Part shown: positions 15,591-24,891 of the stretch, piece after piece
Layout: the number at the start of each line of letters is the position of its first letter
Position numbering within the stretch: position 1 is the stretch's first letter
DNA from: Chlorogloeopsis fritschii
GTDB lineage: Bacteria; Cyanobacteriota; Cyanobacteriia; Cyanobacteriales; Nostocaceae
Length of the DNA stretch: 64,000 bases
Direction: 5' to 3' (one strand)
NCBI RefSeq assembly: GCF_043099315.1
Contig: NZ_CP170746.1
Made by a program: the position numbers and the translations under genes
The notes under the pieces: generated by a model
What the model saw: the letters and a program-made list of their open reading frames with translations, nothing else
What the model was told of the DNA's origin: nothing
Databases searched by the model: none

Positions 15591-16652
15591 TCAGCTATTG
15601 TTACTAGCAGTGATTTTAACAACTTTGGATTCAACCATCACGTTGCAATCTACGTCAATTATTGTCATGTTGTAGTAGTTTTCGGGTTGAGCTTGGGCAT
15701 CGACACTGACTTTAACTTGAAAGCTCCTTTCTTCTCCATTCAATTCATTCAATTTGCCTAGATTAGTTACTTTGATTCCTTTGCCAAAGCTTATTATTTT
15801 AGGAGTTCGCAGATTGTTCCCTTCTACCGTTAAGATCACCTCTGAATCTCCTTGCCGTAGGGTATCAGGGGTAACTTTTTTAATCTCTGGACTTGGTAAA
15901 CTCAACCAATCTTGGGTGTGAGTCCGAAGAATACGACGGTATTTATAGTTATCAATTTTAGTAATGTCACCATTGTTAGGATCAAAATCAACTTCTGCTA
16001 AAACTACCCACGGTTCAGACGGACAAGGCGGACATTTCGGAATTTCCATTTGTTTCGGCTGATCGGATGAATTGTCTGATAAGTCGGGGCGATGCGATTC
16101 GGGAAGTTCTGTTAAAACGCCAATTTCATAGCCATCGCACCAGCGAGAATATTCGCATTGCATATCGTCGCAACCGCACCCCATCGGTTGTAACCGCACG
16201 GGGCGCGCCATTATTTCTTTATATTTAACAGCAATGTAGACAGGCCCTTGACATCGATTGATAACGATTTCCTTGACATCGCTGCACCAGGGATCGAGAG
16301 GAGGAGGTGAAGGTTCCTGGCACATTCCCATAACTCCAGTAGTGCAGATGTCTATTGTGCAATCGCGATCAATAACAATTTCATCCCCGTAAGGCCCTAA
16401 TATGTATCCAGGACTAACATTCACTAGCCAAGGTTTCATTTCTTCTTTGGAGTTGCAAACCGGGCAAACAATAGCACCGCAGATTGTACCCCAGCCATGC
16501 AACAAACGATTGTGGCGACGTAGTTTATCGCGAAAGTAAGTCTGCTCTAAAATCATATCGTCGGCGGTAATCATTTGCCGAGGAAAATAGCGAGGACGCT
16601 CGATCGCGCTACACTCACAAAGTTCATTACCCAATCCGTGATGATGTTTCAT
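15591..16652 (-). CDS. CIS-associated protein: shared N-terminal module + IPT/TIG domain
   Basis: A 353-residue protein, last gene of the CIS block. The N-terminal module (RYFPRQMITADDMILEQTYF, RRHNRLLHGWGTICGAIVCP, VSPGYILGPYGDEIVIDRDC) is shared with three neighbours (17413, 20763 and 21682 starts). A Cys-rich centre (MGCGCDDMQCEYSRWCDGYE, CPPCP) and the HHH/CEC N-terminus suggest bound metal. The C-terminal about 90 residues (PEIKKVTPDTLRQGDSEVIL, TVEGNNLRTPK) look like an IPT/TIG immunoglobulin-like domain. It overlaps the next gene by four bases. A baseplate-peripheral or fibre part is inferred from context. Confidence 0.6.
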   Translation of the reverse strand: MKHHHGLGNELCECSAIERPRYFPRQMITADDMILEQTYFRDKLRRHNRLLHGWGTICGAIVCPVCNSKEEMKPWLVNVSPGYILGPYGDEIVIDRDCTIDICTTGVMGMCQEPSPPPLDPWCSDVKEIVINRCQGPVYIAVKYKEIMARPVRLQPMGCGCDDMQCEYSRWCDGYEIGVLTELPESHRPDLSDNSSDQPKQMEIPKCPPCPSEPWVVLAEVDFDPNNGDITKIDNYKYRRILRTHTQDWLSLPSPEIKKVTPDTLRQGDSEVILTVEGNNLRTPKIISFGKGIKVTNLGKLNELNGEERSFQVKVSVDAQAQPENYYNMTIIDVDCNVMVESKVVKITASNNS

Positions 16653-17413
16653 TTGATTTCTCCGTAATTATCTTCGTGAATTAGAGATAAAAGCAGTTTG
16701 AACAGTAAATCGTTCGTAAAAACAATGGGGCGAATCGTAATATCAATGTTGTCTTCTTGCGGATGACAAGGATCTTCATCAACGGGTGCAACTCGGATAT
16801 TGGCAAGGGGGATACAGGGATTTTCGGGTAACTGACGGCAACCATGACTCGTCACGTATTTGGCAAGTTGGGGATAGTCAATGCGATCTCCCGAAATAAA
16901 ATCGGGGATACAGACATCTTTCAGAGGAGGCGGTACAGCACCCGCTTTGAACTCTAACTTGTATCTTTCTCGAATCGTGCCCGGTTCGCAAGCAGGTACG
17001 CCGCAATTGTCACCTGTTAAAATCGGGGCGGGATCGCTTTCGCATTCGTGATAGCAAAGTAAGAGATGAACGAACTTCTCCTCTGGTGGTTTCTCTGGGC
17101 TGGCTTGGGTAGTGTCGGTTGGAGGTTTAGGAATAAATTGTGAAGGAATCGGAATGGGTTCTGTGTCTGTTGATACGATGATTTCTCGTCCCCACTTGTC
17201 GATCGCCAAACCAGGTGTGACTATAATTCCTTTTTTATTGGGTGCTGCTTTGACATCCAAGCCACAAACTACGCCGTAGCCAGAAATTAAACGGTTCAGA
17301 AGCCAGCGTTTGGCATTGAGATAGCAGGTTTCTAATTGAAAATGGTAAACATCGAGCAGCTTGCCGTAGAAATAGCGATTGCGAATTGGTGTTTTTAAGT
17401 CGGTTGAGTGCAT
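16649..17413 (-). CDS. CIS-associated protein with the shared N-terminal module
   Basis: A 254-residue protein with the module RNRYFYGKLLDVYHFQLETC, RWLLNRLISGYGVVCGLDV and ITPG-like IVTPGLAIDKWGREIIVSTD, which recurs in three other proteins of this block. Its middle holds a Cys cluster (LCYHECESDPAP, CGVPACEPG) and it ends in a helical tail. Overlap with the next gene and a 31-base gap to the previous one show one transcription unit. No enzymatic motif. A structural role near the baseplate is inferred from its place next to baseplate-J and tail-I genes. Confidence 0.6.
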   Translation of the reverse strand: MHSTDLKTPIRNRYFYGKLLDVYHFQLETCYLNAKRWLLNRLISGYGVVCGLDVKAAPNKKGIIVTPGLAIDKWGREIIVSTDTEPIPIPSQFIPKPPTDTTQASPEKPPEEKFVHLLLCYHECESDPAPILTGDNCGVPACEPGTIRERYKLEFKAGAVPPPLKDVCIPDFISGDRIDYPQLAKYVTSHGCRQLPENPCIPLANIRVAPVDEDPCHPQEDNIDITIRPIVFTNDLLFKLLLSLIHEDNYGEIK

Positions 17414-17443
17414 AGTTTTTCCTCAAAGTGCGAATTAAGATAA

Positions 17444-19672
17444 CTAACGATCGCCCAGACGGGTTGTTTGTCCAATGCGACTGCGATCGCCAATTTGCCC
17501 AGTCGGATCTCCTGCTAAAATCATCTTTGTATTGCCTGTGGATTCACCAATTCGAGTTGGTGGAGGTGATCCGGCAACGATCGTGTCAATGCCTACCCTG
17601 GCTTGCCAACCAACTCTCATCTGGGGTTCGACAAGACAAATTTGATAAGTGGTATGGATGGGCTTTTCTCGTTCTATAATCTCGCGGATTTGAGCAAGCG
17701 TCTTCGTATTGTGAATTTGCCCTCGGTATATTTGCACGCTGAACTGATGGGCGAGTTGTTCGTAGAGGGGAGAGCCGTATGCCTCGCCATCAATGAGATG
17801 AGAGCGATCGACAGTCGCAGTAGTTCCCACTACAGCCCCCTGAGCTTCAGCAGGTGCTAAACGGGTTGTAAATCCTAATAGAGAAGTTTGTTGTTCTGAT
17901 TGGCAGGCAGAAGTATTGGCAGGTAGTGCCCACCATGTCGCTTGCAGAATTGGCTCCTCAATTCGAGCATCTACATTGGCATAGAAGCGTAAAGCTGTCT
18001 GCAATCCTCGTGCGGTTCCCCTTTGAGCGTGCCAGATCGGAGCCTGAGCGATCGCTTGTCTTTGTTTTGGTTCGGGAGCGTTTTCATCAAGTTGTAGCGC
18101 CAACCAACTTGCCAGCCACGGTAGCCATTGGGTAGGAATCGCTTGGGCATCAAAATATTGACTGAGACTGGCAATTGCCGCTTCCACGTCTGTAAAGCCA
18201 CTTTCAAATAGTGATAGCAACTGTTCTAGCGTTTGCCGATAGGCTGGATTTTCGCGGTAAATAGCCGGAAGGTATTGGCTGTAGGAATCGTAGTCAAATT
18301 GGACTCGGATCTGTTCTAAACGGGGACTCGCCTTGCCTTCACCCGTAAAATGCACGCCAACCCAAAGATACTGTTTAGCTTCTCCTAAAATTAAACCCTC
18401 TAAACTATCTAGCGGCATTGCCTTCCAGATAGTTGCATCGAACGGATAAATCGGATCGGTAGGATTGGGAGCGGGAGGTGGAATATCGCGATCGCTCGTA
18501 TAGAAAAAGAATTGCAGATGCGTACCCGTTTGCAATGCTTCTACCTTTGCCTTGAATTGATGCCATTGAACGGCATTTTCTCTGGGATGAAAAGAACCTC
18601 CCCAAACAATGCCACTGTTGACGTAAGCGCGATCTAAGTAAAGAACCACAGGAAACGCATTGCCACCGGGATGAAGCCACAGAAACTGATTTCCTGCTAA
18701 ACCACTAGCAAAACTCATCCCCGTGGGGGTATTTTCTACAGTTAAGGCGGCTACCGAGCCGTGGTAACCTTGAGCTTCGCCTACAAACTCTCCAGCGATC
18801 GTAAATTTGAAAACTCGCTGTCGCTGGTTATCGCCGACAAAAATAGCTTCTTGAGTAACGGCGAGTCCCATTGGCGATGGTAACTGCTGCGATAAAGATA
18901 ATTGCTGGCGAAAATCTCCCTCTGCGTTAACGACAAAAATCGCTTGCTGGCTAGCATCTAGGATGTAAACTTGCGTTTCGTCTCCCTGTTGAACCACTGC
19001 AATATCGCTCGGTTGCTGCAAAGTTGTTTCAGCCCGAAGCGTATCCCAAAATGACTCGATCACATTACCTGACAAATCGAACTTTTGTACTCGCTGGTTG
19101 CCATAATCCACCACATAAATATTTCCCGCCACATCACAAGCTAATGTCCAGGGAGTGTTAAAATGTCCTGGTTCTGCTGACGGCTGGGGTTCGCTAGCCA
19201 TGTCTGATTGTCCCCAAATTCCCAGCAGTTGGAACGATTGGGGATGGAAAATTTGCAAGCGATGATTGCCGCTATCAGCAACAAAAATTGCTTGTCGGAG
19301 CAGGTGGAATAGTACCCCTCTCGGTTGGCGAAACTGAGTCGCTTGGCTTCCTTCACTGCCAAGGCAAGGAATGGGAGTTCGAGAGCGATGCCAAAGGCAC
19401 GCTGCGCGAACGCAAGGGTCGATGCGCCAGAGAAGATGATGAGTAGGATCGGTAAAATAAAGCGTCCCATCTCCCCCAATTGCCACACCAGCAGGAGCGT
19501 CAGGAATCGGTTGTTCTGCCAAACTTGGGGACGGCTCAACGACTGAAGGGAGAGAAGCTAATCGTAAGATTCCGTTTGCTTCCAGTTCTAGCCCCTGCCA
19601 CTGAAAATCTCGCCAACAGTTATCTCGGTTGAGGTAGAAGAAATTGACTCTGCCCATTTTGTCCCTAGTCAT
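17444..19672 (-). CDS. CIS tail protein: NHL-repeat propeller + phage tail protein I domain
   Basis: A 742-residue fusion. Residues about 55-330 are NHL-type repeats (GTLYFTDPTHHLLWRIDP, IFVADSGNHRLQIFHPQSF, GNIYVVDYGNQRVQKFDLSG, IFVGDNQRQRVFKFTIAGEF) forming a propeller. Residues about 470-620 are a P2 gpI-like tail domain (YLPAIYRENPAYRQTLEQLL, WLPWLASWLALQLDENA, QRGTARGLQTALRFY). Such NHL/gpI fusions occur next to baseplate-J genes in CIS clusters. The start at 19672 could also be MGRVNFF at 19657. Residues near 90-105 (AACLWHRSRTPIPCLGS) come from DNA resembling the GCGATGCC-type REP sequences, a possible in-frame repeat insertion. Confidence 0.75.
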   Translation of the reverse strand: MTRDKMGRVNFFYLNRDNCWRDFQWQGLELEANGILRLASLPSVVEPSPSLAEQPIPDAPAGVAIGGDGTLYFTDPTHHLLWRIDPCVRAACLWHRSRTPIPCLGSEGSQATQFRQPRGVLFHLLRQAIFVADSGNHRLQIFHPQSFQLLGIWGQSDMASEPQPSAEPGHFNTPWTLACDVAGNIYVVDYGNQRVQKFDLSGNVIESFWDTLRAETTLQQPSDIAVVQQGDETQVYILDASQQAIFVVNAEGDFRQQLSLSQQLPSPMGLAVTQEAIFVGDNQRQRVFKFTIAGEFVGEAQGYHGSVAALTVENTPTGMSFASGLAGNQFLWLHPGGNAFPVVLYLDRAYVNSGIVWGGSFHPRENAVQWHQFKAKVEALQTGTHLQFFFYTSDRDIPPPAPNPTDPIYPFDATIWKAMPLDSLEGLILGEAKQYLWVGVHFTGEGKASPRLEQIRVQFDYDSYSQYLPAIYRENPAYRQTLEQLLSLFESGFTDVEAAIASLSQYFDAQAIPTQWLPWLASWLALQLDENAPEPKQRQAIAQAPIWHAQRGTARGLQTALRFYANVDARIEEPILQATWWALPANTSACQSEQQTSLLGFTTRLAPAEAQGAVVGTTATVDRSHLIDGEAYGSPLYEQLAHQFSVQIYRGQIHNTKTLAQIREIIEREKPIHTTYQICLVEPQMRVGWQARVGIDTIVAGSPPPTRIGESTGNTKMILAGDPTGQIGDRSRIGQTTRLGDR

Positions 19673-19675
19673 AGG

Positions 19676-20763
19676 TTATTCCTCCACACCCATCCAAACG
19701 ATATGCCAGTCCTCTAATAGTTCGGCAAGCGCATCCTTCACTCGTTGTTGTTCGGAAAAGGCAAGACTAGATGCCGTGTCTGTGACAGTGCGACTGCGTA
19801 ATAAGCTTGAATTAGATCCATCTCTTGCGAACGCAAGATTTTGTACTAACAGCAAGACTTCCAGCGCAAACTTTTTCGGTGTCGCCCGATTATTATCGAT
19901 ATTAATCAATCCATCTACAACATAGGGTGCGCCATCGGTGCGAGAGAATTTCTGATCGATAAACCAAAGACGCAAACCGTCAATTCGTGCGGAGTAGGAA
20001 GGCGTTGTCAAAAATCCTGCTTTGCTAGTATCAACCTCGGCAACAAGCTTGAATGGTGGAATGAATACTGCTGAAGCCTGTTGTGTTGATCTAGATGGCG
20101 ATTCTTCTGATGGGACAATTAATTCTACGTCCCACATCGTCGGTTGTTCTTCGCCACAAGCAATGTAGGGTTGCTTGGGTGGACGGGCACTGCGTCTTTG
20201 GGCGATGCAAACTTGACGATTTAACTGACAATTAAAAACTTCAATGCGAGCAACAATAATTTTTCGACCATCTTTAATATCAGTGGCTAATTTAGTTTCT
20301 TTGGGCTGAAGATTTCCCTGTGAATCCTTTTTGAGGCGAATCCAGCAAAAAATAGGTTTCTCTTGCCTTCTTACCACACCCCGATCCAAACAGATACCTT
20401 CACGGGTTTCTGCTGCTTCTAAATCCTCATCTTCGGGATAGGAAACAGTTAAATCGAAAAAAACAGAACCGCCGCCCTCGTCAGTCGCTACGGGAGGAAT
20501 AGGCAGGATTTCTACTTGCGTTAAAACAATCTCTCGCCCATCAACATCAATGGCGTATCCGGGCCGATCGCGACTTGGCGATCGCCTTTTTCCCCAGAAA
20601 CCGCAAAACCATTGCCAATGCCGGGTTGGTGCAAGCTACGATTGTGCAACCAGCGCATCTCCCGATTAAACACTTCGATTGCTTGGAGATCGGGAGCAAA
20701 CAAACGCTGACCGTGAAAAAATTCCAGGCGTTCGGGGTAGCGCGTTTCATCAAGCAGACTCAT
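19676..20763 (-). pseudogene. CIS-associated module protein, frameshifted
   Basis: Starts MSLLDETRYPERLEFFHGQR at 20763 and carries the shared module (MRWLHNRSLHQPGIGNGFAV). After RQVAIGP the frame ends early, while the next frame continues with GYAIDVDGREIVLTQVEILP and on through LDRGVVRRQEKPIFCW to a normal end. The shift lies at about 20560-20570 (GGCCCGGATACG) and one missing base would restore a 362-residue protein. The C-terminal half (VDTSKAGFLTTPSYSARIDG, WHIVWMGVEE) parallels the 310-residue neighbour. Either a pseudogene or a consensus error. Confidence 0.7.
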
Positions 20764-21682
20764 AATTCTCCTCCGTGCGATCGCAATTCTTCTGGAAGGG
20801 TTGAATTCCCAACCAAGAGACATACAGTTTTTGCTGTTGGGCAAAGGTCAGAAACTCTGTATCCAAAGCCTGATTGGTTTCAATAGAGGGTACCCAGGTT
20901 TGGATTGACGGTAGCCAGAGGTTAAAGGTCAATTGCTCGACGGATACCTTGCTGATATGCCCGAACGAGGCAAATAGGAATTGTTCTTTGGGAGAACTCC
21001 AGAAAGAACCTTGCAACCAGGCAAAATAGCAAGGAATTTCGGTAAAACCCGCACTAGAAGTATCAATTTCGACTTGAAATCCTACTACAATTTGTTGGCT
21101 GCCATCGCTCACTCTCCAAGAAGTCCAAGACGTTGCTCCTGGAACTGTCGTACCGCTACCAATGCGGGGTCGCGCGATCGCTCTGGCACGTGGAGGAATG
21201 AAGTCAGGGTGGTCAGAGGGTGCTGTTGTTCGATTAATCAAACGAGCAAGAATAACCCCATCCCGAACTTTGACGCTATTAGACGGTTTCCAGAGCAGAC
21301 GAGGACGTTGTGTTAACTTAAACTTTGTGGGCAGGCAGGCTGGCGATAATTCGTTTTGCTGGTTAGATGAGTTAATTTCTTGGTACTGTGCGAGTAAAAA
21401 GCTATCTTCCAAATCTGCTGGAATAGTTAGCACCTGTGGCTGCGATAGCATTAGTTCGCGCCCGAAGCAGTCATAGGCGATCCCTGGTTCTACCGTAACG
21501 GTATTACCATTGCGAGTCACTTGCAAACCTTCAGCAATTCCGTAGGCATTATGCACAGCGCGGTTGTGCCACCAACGCAGTTGAGCAGCGATCGCACTTT
21601 GGTCACGAAAATCTACACTGCGAAGTAATTGTCCTTGCCAGTAAGTGAATCGTTGAAGATCGTTCGGGAGAGGGGTAGGCAT
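20750..21682 (-). CDS. CIS-associated protein with the shared N-terminal module
   Basis: A 310-residue intact member of the family: RFTYWQGQLLRSVDFRDQSA, RWWHNRAVHNAYGIAEGLQV and VEPGIAYDCFGRELMLSQ. The C-terminal half (VDTS-like EIDTSSAGFTEIPCYFAWLQ, VSWLGIQPF) resembles that of the next gene, so these two are the closest pair. The overlap of 14 bases with the downstream gene indicates coupling. A structural or fibre-like role in the injection system is inferred from context only. Confidence 0.6.
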   Translation of the reverse strand: MPTPLPNDLQRFTYWQGQLLRSVDFRDQSAIAAQLRWWHNRAVHNAYGIAEGLQVTRNGNTVTVEPGIAYDCFGRELMLSQPQVLTIPADLEDSFLLAQYQEINSSNQQNELSPACLPTKFKLTQRPRLLWKPSNSVKVRDGVILARLINRTTAPSDHPDFIPPRARAIARPRIGSGTTVPGATSWTSWRVSDGSQQIVVGFQVEIDTSSAGFTEIPCYFAWLQGSFWSSPKEQFLFASFGHISKVSVEQLTFNLWLPSIQTWVPSIETNQALDTEFLTFAQQQKLYVSWLGIQPFQKNCDRTEENYESA

Positions 21683-21730
21683 GGGAGAATTAAAAATTAA
21701 AAATATTTTTTCTGAACTCCTAAACGCCTT

Positions 21731-23720
21731 TCAAACAACAGTAATATCGTGTTGTCCGGCTGCTACGAGTCCTAGTGAACCGAGACAGATGTTGCCGCAT
21801 TGGGGTTTGCCGTCGGCGAGAAGTTCGAGAGATAAAACGCGATCGCTTCCTGGGGTTTCGTCAATGACTTGTAAGACTTCCGAACGATAAACATCTCGTC
21901 CGAAAACCCAGCCTTTGCCATCGCTTCCCCCAAAAAGGGGATGGAAAAATTGATTGAGCGATTGAATAATTTGCTGTTGAACTTGGCTGATATTTTTACC
22001 AGGATAGGACTGCACTTTCGCTCGCACGCTCACTTCTACATAAACGGGTGCGGCGACAATAACGCGAGTGCCGACTATCCGCCTGCGGTTGAGATAAGCT
22101 GCGTCGCAATCCAGGACTGGGCATCGGGCGATCACTGGGCAGATAGGGAAGGACGATGACGGTAATAACTCCGGTGGCTCGAATGCAGGGAAAGCTAGGA
22201 TCGAGATTTGCTCGTGCTGCTACTCTTGCCAGTCGTACACCAGGGGTTTCTAGGGCTAAAGTTTCATAATCGGCTAGGGTTACGGCTCTTTGGGGCTTAG
22301 TGAGAAGTTTGAGGGCGCGGGCTGTAATTTGCGTCAGGGTTTCGGCAGCGGTTCCCCCCATGGCAGGGAGAGGATTGGTAATGGTTTCGATGCGATCGCC
22401 TAGTTCGCCGAGATCGGCAGGGGCGATTTCTCGCACGGTGTCTTTGGCTAAGTTGCCTCCTTCTGCTAAGGTTGCGTTATAGCTGGCAAAAATTCGCGCA
22501 TTTTTAGGCGGAACTCGTCCTTTCTCGCCATCACCAAAGGCGATCGCTCCTGTAGTGGCATTGAGTAAAAAGTGGCGATCGCTTCGTCTAGAAGCATCAA
22601 AATCGGGACGCAGCCACCATTCGACTCTCTGCCCTAGTTCTTCGGTAAACAGATGCAAACTGTCAGGCAAAATCGGGGCGTGGGGAAGGGTGTATTGCTG
22701 TAGCGGTTCTCCTGTGCCTATCCCGATTTCACTTTCGATCGCTACTGCCTGTTCGACCTTTACACCATTTAAAATGAGGCGATCTAGCATGGGAGTTGCG
22801 TCATAGGCTCCTGTCAAAAATCGACAGCGCAGGTAGTAATAAGGTTGACAAATTACTCCTGTCGTGATTTCCCTCATCGGTGCTGGTAACTTTAACACAA
22901 CGCGATCGCTTAACGTAAAGCTGCGAGTCCAATCTTCAATCTCTCCGACTGCGGCATCTAAAGGTTGCCAAAATCCTGTCTCGCTGAAGAATTCCCATAC
23001 TGTCTGCACGGAATGATGGTGCAAGGGATATTCAGGTATAGGTTTGCTGTCAGTTTGTGGGGGGCATTCGAGCAAAGTGTTTGCCGGATGGCACTCAGCC
23101 TCTTGTTGTTGAAGTTCCCGTAGCAATCGCTGTCGTTCTTTCTCATCCGTACTCGGATCGCTCAAGGCAAAAAACAGACTCACAGGTAGATTTGGAGGCA
23201 GGGCGCGATCGAAACCCAAATACAAGATATTGCCTGGTTTGGGATTATCGTCAAATAGCGGCAGAGATTCACCTCGCTCAAGTCGAGCAGATAAATCGCA
23301 AAATCCTTGAGAAGTTTGGATTCCAAGCGCCCGCAACTGACTTTTGACAAGCATTAAGGGAGCCACAGTCCGGAAGCGAACGATTTGCCCTAAAGCATTT
23401 CTACCCTGAAATTGGCTGCCGATGGGGATTTCTTGAGCATCGGATTTGGGAGTCAAACTCAGAACTGTCCGAGTGGGTTGCGGTGGATTGGGTCGAATTC
23501 CAGCTAAAGCCAGAAATTTCAGCTTATAAGCATCTGAAATGCGATTGATCTGATAGAGATCCATCTCCGCAATCCAGGCGAAAAGTTCGATCAGGGTAAT
23601 GCCGGGATCGTGGGCGTTGTGGTCAGTCCATTGAGGCGCATAAACCGGAATTAAGGCTCGACCTTCTTCTACTAGGTCAACCCAACGGCGATCATCTAAA
23701 TTAGGCAGAGGGAGAGACAC
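21731..23720 (-). pseudogene. Baseplate J-like CIS protein, frameshifted
   Basis: Begins MSLPLPNLDDRRWVDLVEEG with the DHNAHDPGITLIELFAWIAE motif of CIS baseplate-J (Afp11-type) proteins, and continues through LNATTGAIAFGDGEKGRVPP and QRAVTLADYETLALETPGVR. At about 22100 the frame breaks after MPSPGLR; the other frame carries on with AAYLNRRRIVGTRVIVAAPV, YVEVSVRAKVQSYPGKN and FGGSDGKGWVFGRDVYRSEV to 21731. Comparison with the second J gene (GLREQVRKYIE) fits a small deletion of 2 or 8 bases better than an insertion. Intact length would be about 660 residues, normal for the family. Confidence 0.8.
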
Positions 23721-23749
23721 GATCGCAACCTCAAAAAAAGAGCTAAAAA

Positions 23750-24640
23750 TTAGTTGAGTTCTAGACGAATGCGGATTTCGCCAGCAACAACAGTGCGGTT
23801 AGCAGCGATTGAAATTTGTTCGGCTTGCAGTACGCCTTCTAAAAGCAGCGACAATTCTTTGGCATAATCGACACCTTCGACGCGCTCGATTACAGCAGCA
23901 ACGTCAGAAAGAAAAACATCTCTTCCTGGTTGCCAACCGCGCCCCTCTGGACTGCCGCGCAAGGGATGCAAGAACCGATTCAGGGCACTACGAACGCGAG
24001 CTTCTACTGCACCCGCTTCGGCGGCATCGATAGGAACAATCGTCACTTCGATATCGACGGGCAGATAGTCAGGAGCGATGACTTGAATGTGTTGGGCAGC
24101 AACGAGATCGGCTGCGGCTCTCACTTCGATGTATTTCCGCACTTGTTCGCGCAAGCCAAAGGAGGGGATAGGACGGGGTGCTTCGCTATGAGGAATAATG
24201 ACTAGCGTTACCCATCCAGGTCGATAGCGATCGCTAGCATCGGTTGTCGGAATCGCTCGTGCCACTGCCACTGAAGGCGAAGCTTCCTTTGCCATTGTTT
24301 CGTAGTCTTGGATAGCGATCGCCACTCCCTGATGACGTAAGGTTTGTGGCCCTCGTAAGCTCAGGTTTTCTAGAGTTTCAGCATCGGCTCCTCCTTCGCT
24401 CGGTTTGGGATTGAAAACGGCTTCTACACCAGGAATCGCGCTTAAGACTTGGGTGATGGTACGACTATCGAGATTCCCGACTAAACCGCCCCCGGTACGA
24501 TATTGCTTGGCACGAATAGCTGCTCCCAACGGGGGAATCTTACCGAAATTGCCATCACCAAAGGTAATCCGACCCCTAGCTCGCTCTAGGGTGTAGTGAC
24601 GATTGTTAGCACCCGAATCGTAGAGAATTGGTATTAACCG
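23750..24640 (-). pseudogene. Baseplate J-like CIS protein, N-terminus deleted
   Basis: The open frame holds the C-terminal part of a second baseplate-J protein: LYDSGANNRHYTLERARGRI, TFGDGNFGKIPPLGAAIRAK, DYETMAKEASPSVAVARAIP, PIDAAEAGAVEARVRSALNR and GWQPGRDVFLSDVAAVIERV. There is no proper start; the first in-frame Met-like codon falls inside the conserved IPPLG region. Upstream sequence changes abruptly to the start of a DUF4255 gene, so the N-terminal several hundred codons have been lost by deletion. Confidence 0.8.
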
Positions 24641-24773
24641 TTAGTTGGCTGGACAGCGTATAGTTTTTATCGGGTGTCTCAAAGCTAACGACAGCCCTGT
24701 TAAGTTCGGGAAGTTCGCTAGATGGGGCTTGCTTGAGAAGATTTTCTAGGGTTTTGTCTAAGCTATCGAACAT
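24606..24773 (-). pseudogene. DUF4255 (Pvc16_N-like) N-terminal fragment fused out of frame to baseplate J
   Basis: From the ATG at 24773 the minus strand reads MFDSLDKTLENLLKQAPSSE, LPELNRAVVSFETPDKNYTL, then SSQLTVNTNSLRFGC and a stop. The start matches DUF4255/Pvc16 N-terminal domains of CIS loci. After about codon 45 it runs into the baseplate-J sequence in the wrong frame. In CIS clusters DUF4255 normally lies near the sheath and tube genes, so the junction marks loss of whatever lay between. Confidence 0.7.
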
Positions 24774-24891
24774 GACAGTTTGCCTGCTGCTGCGTCAGGA
24801 TTGCAAAACAGACGTTAATATATGCACCCATAGAGCGATCGCTAATTTAAAACAATCGCATTCAGTAGCAAATACCCACGCAAAATCTTAA

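Noticed and set aside
15591..24773. A complete prophage.
   Set aside because: No capsid, terminase, portal, integrase or lysis genes; DUF4255, two baseplate-J genes and the NHL/tail-I fusion fit a contractile injection system.
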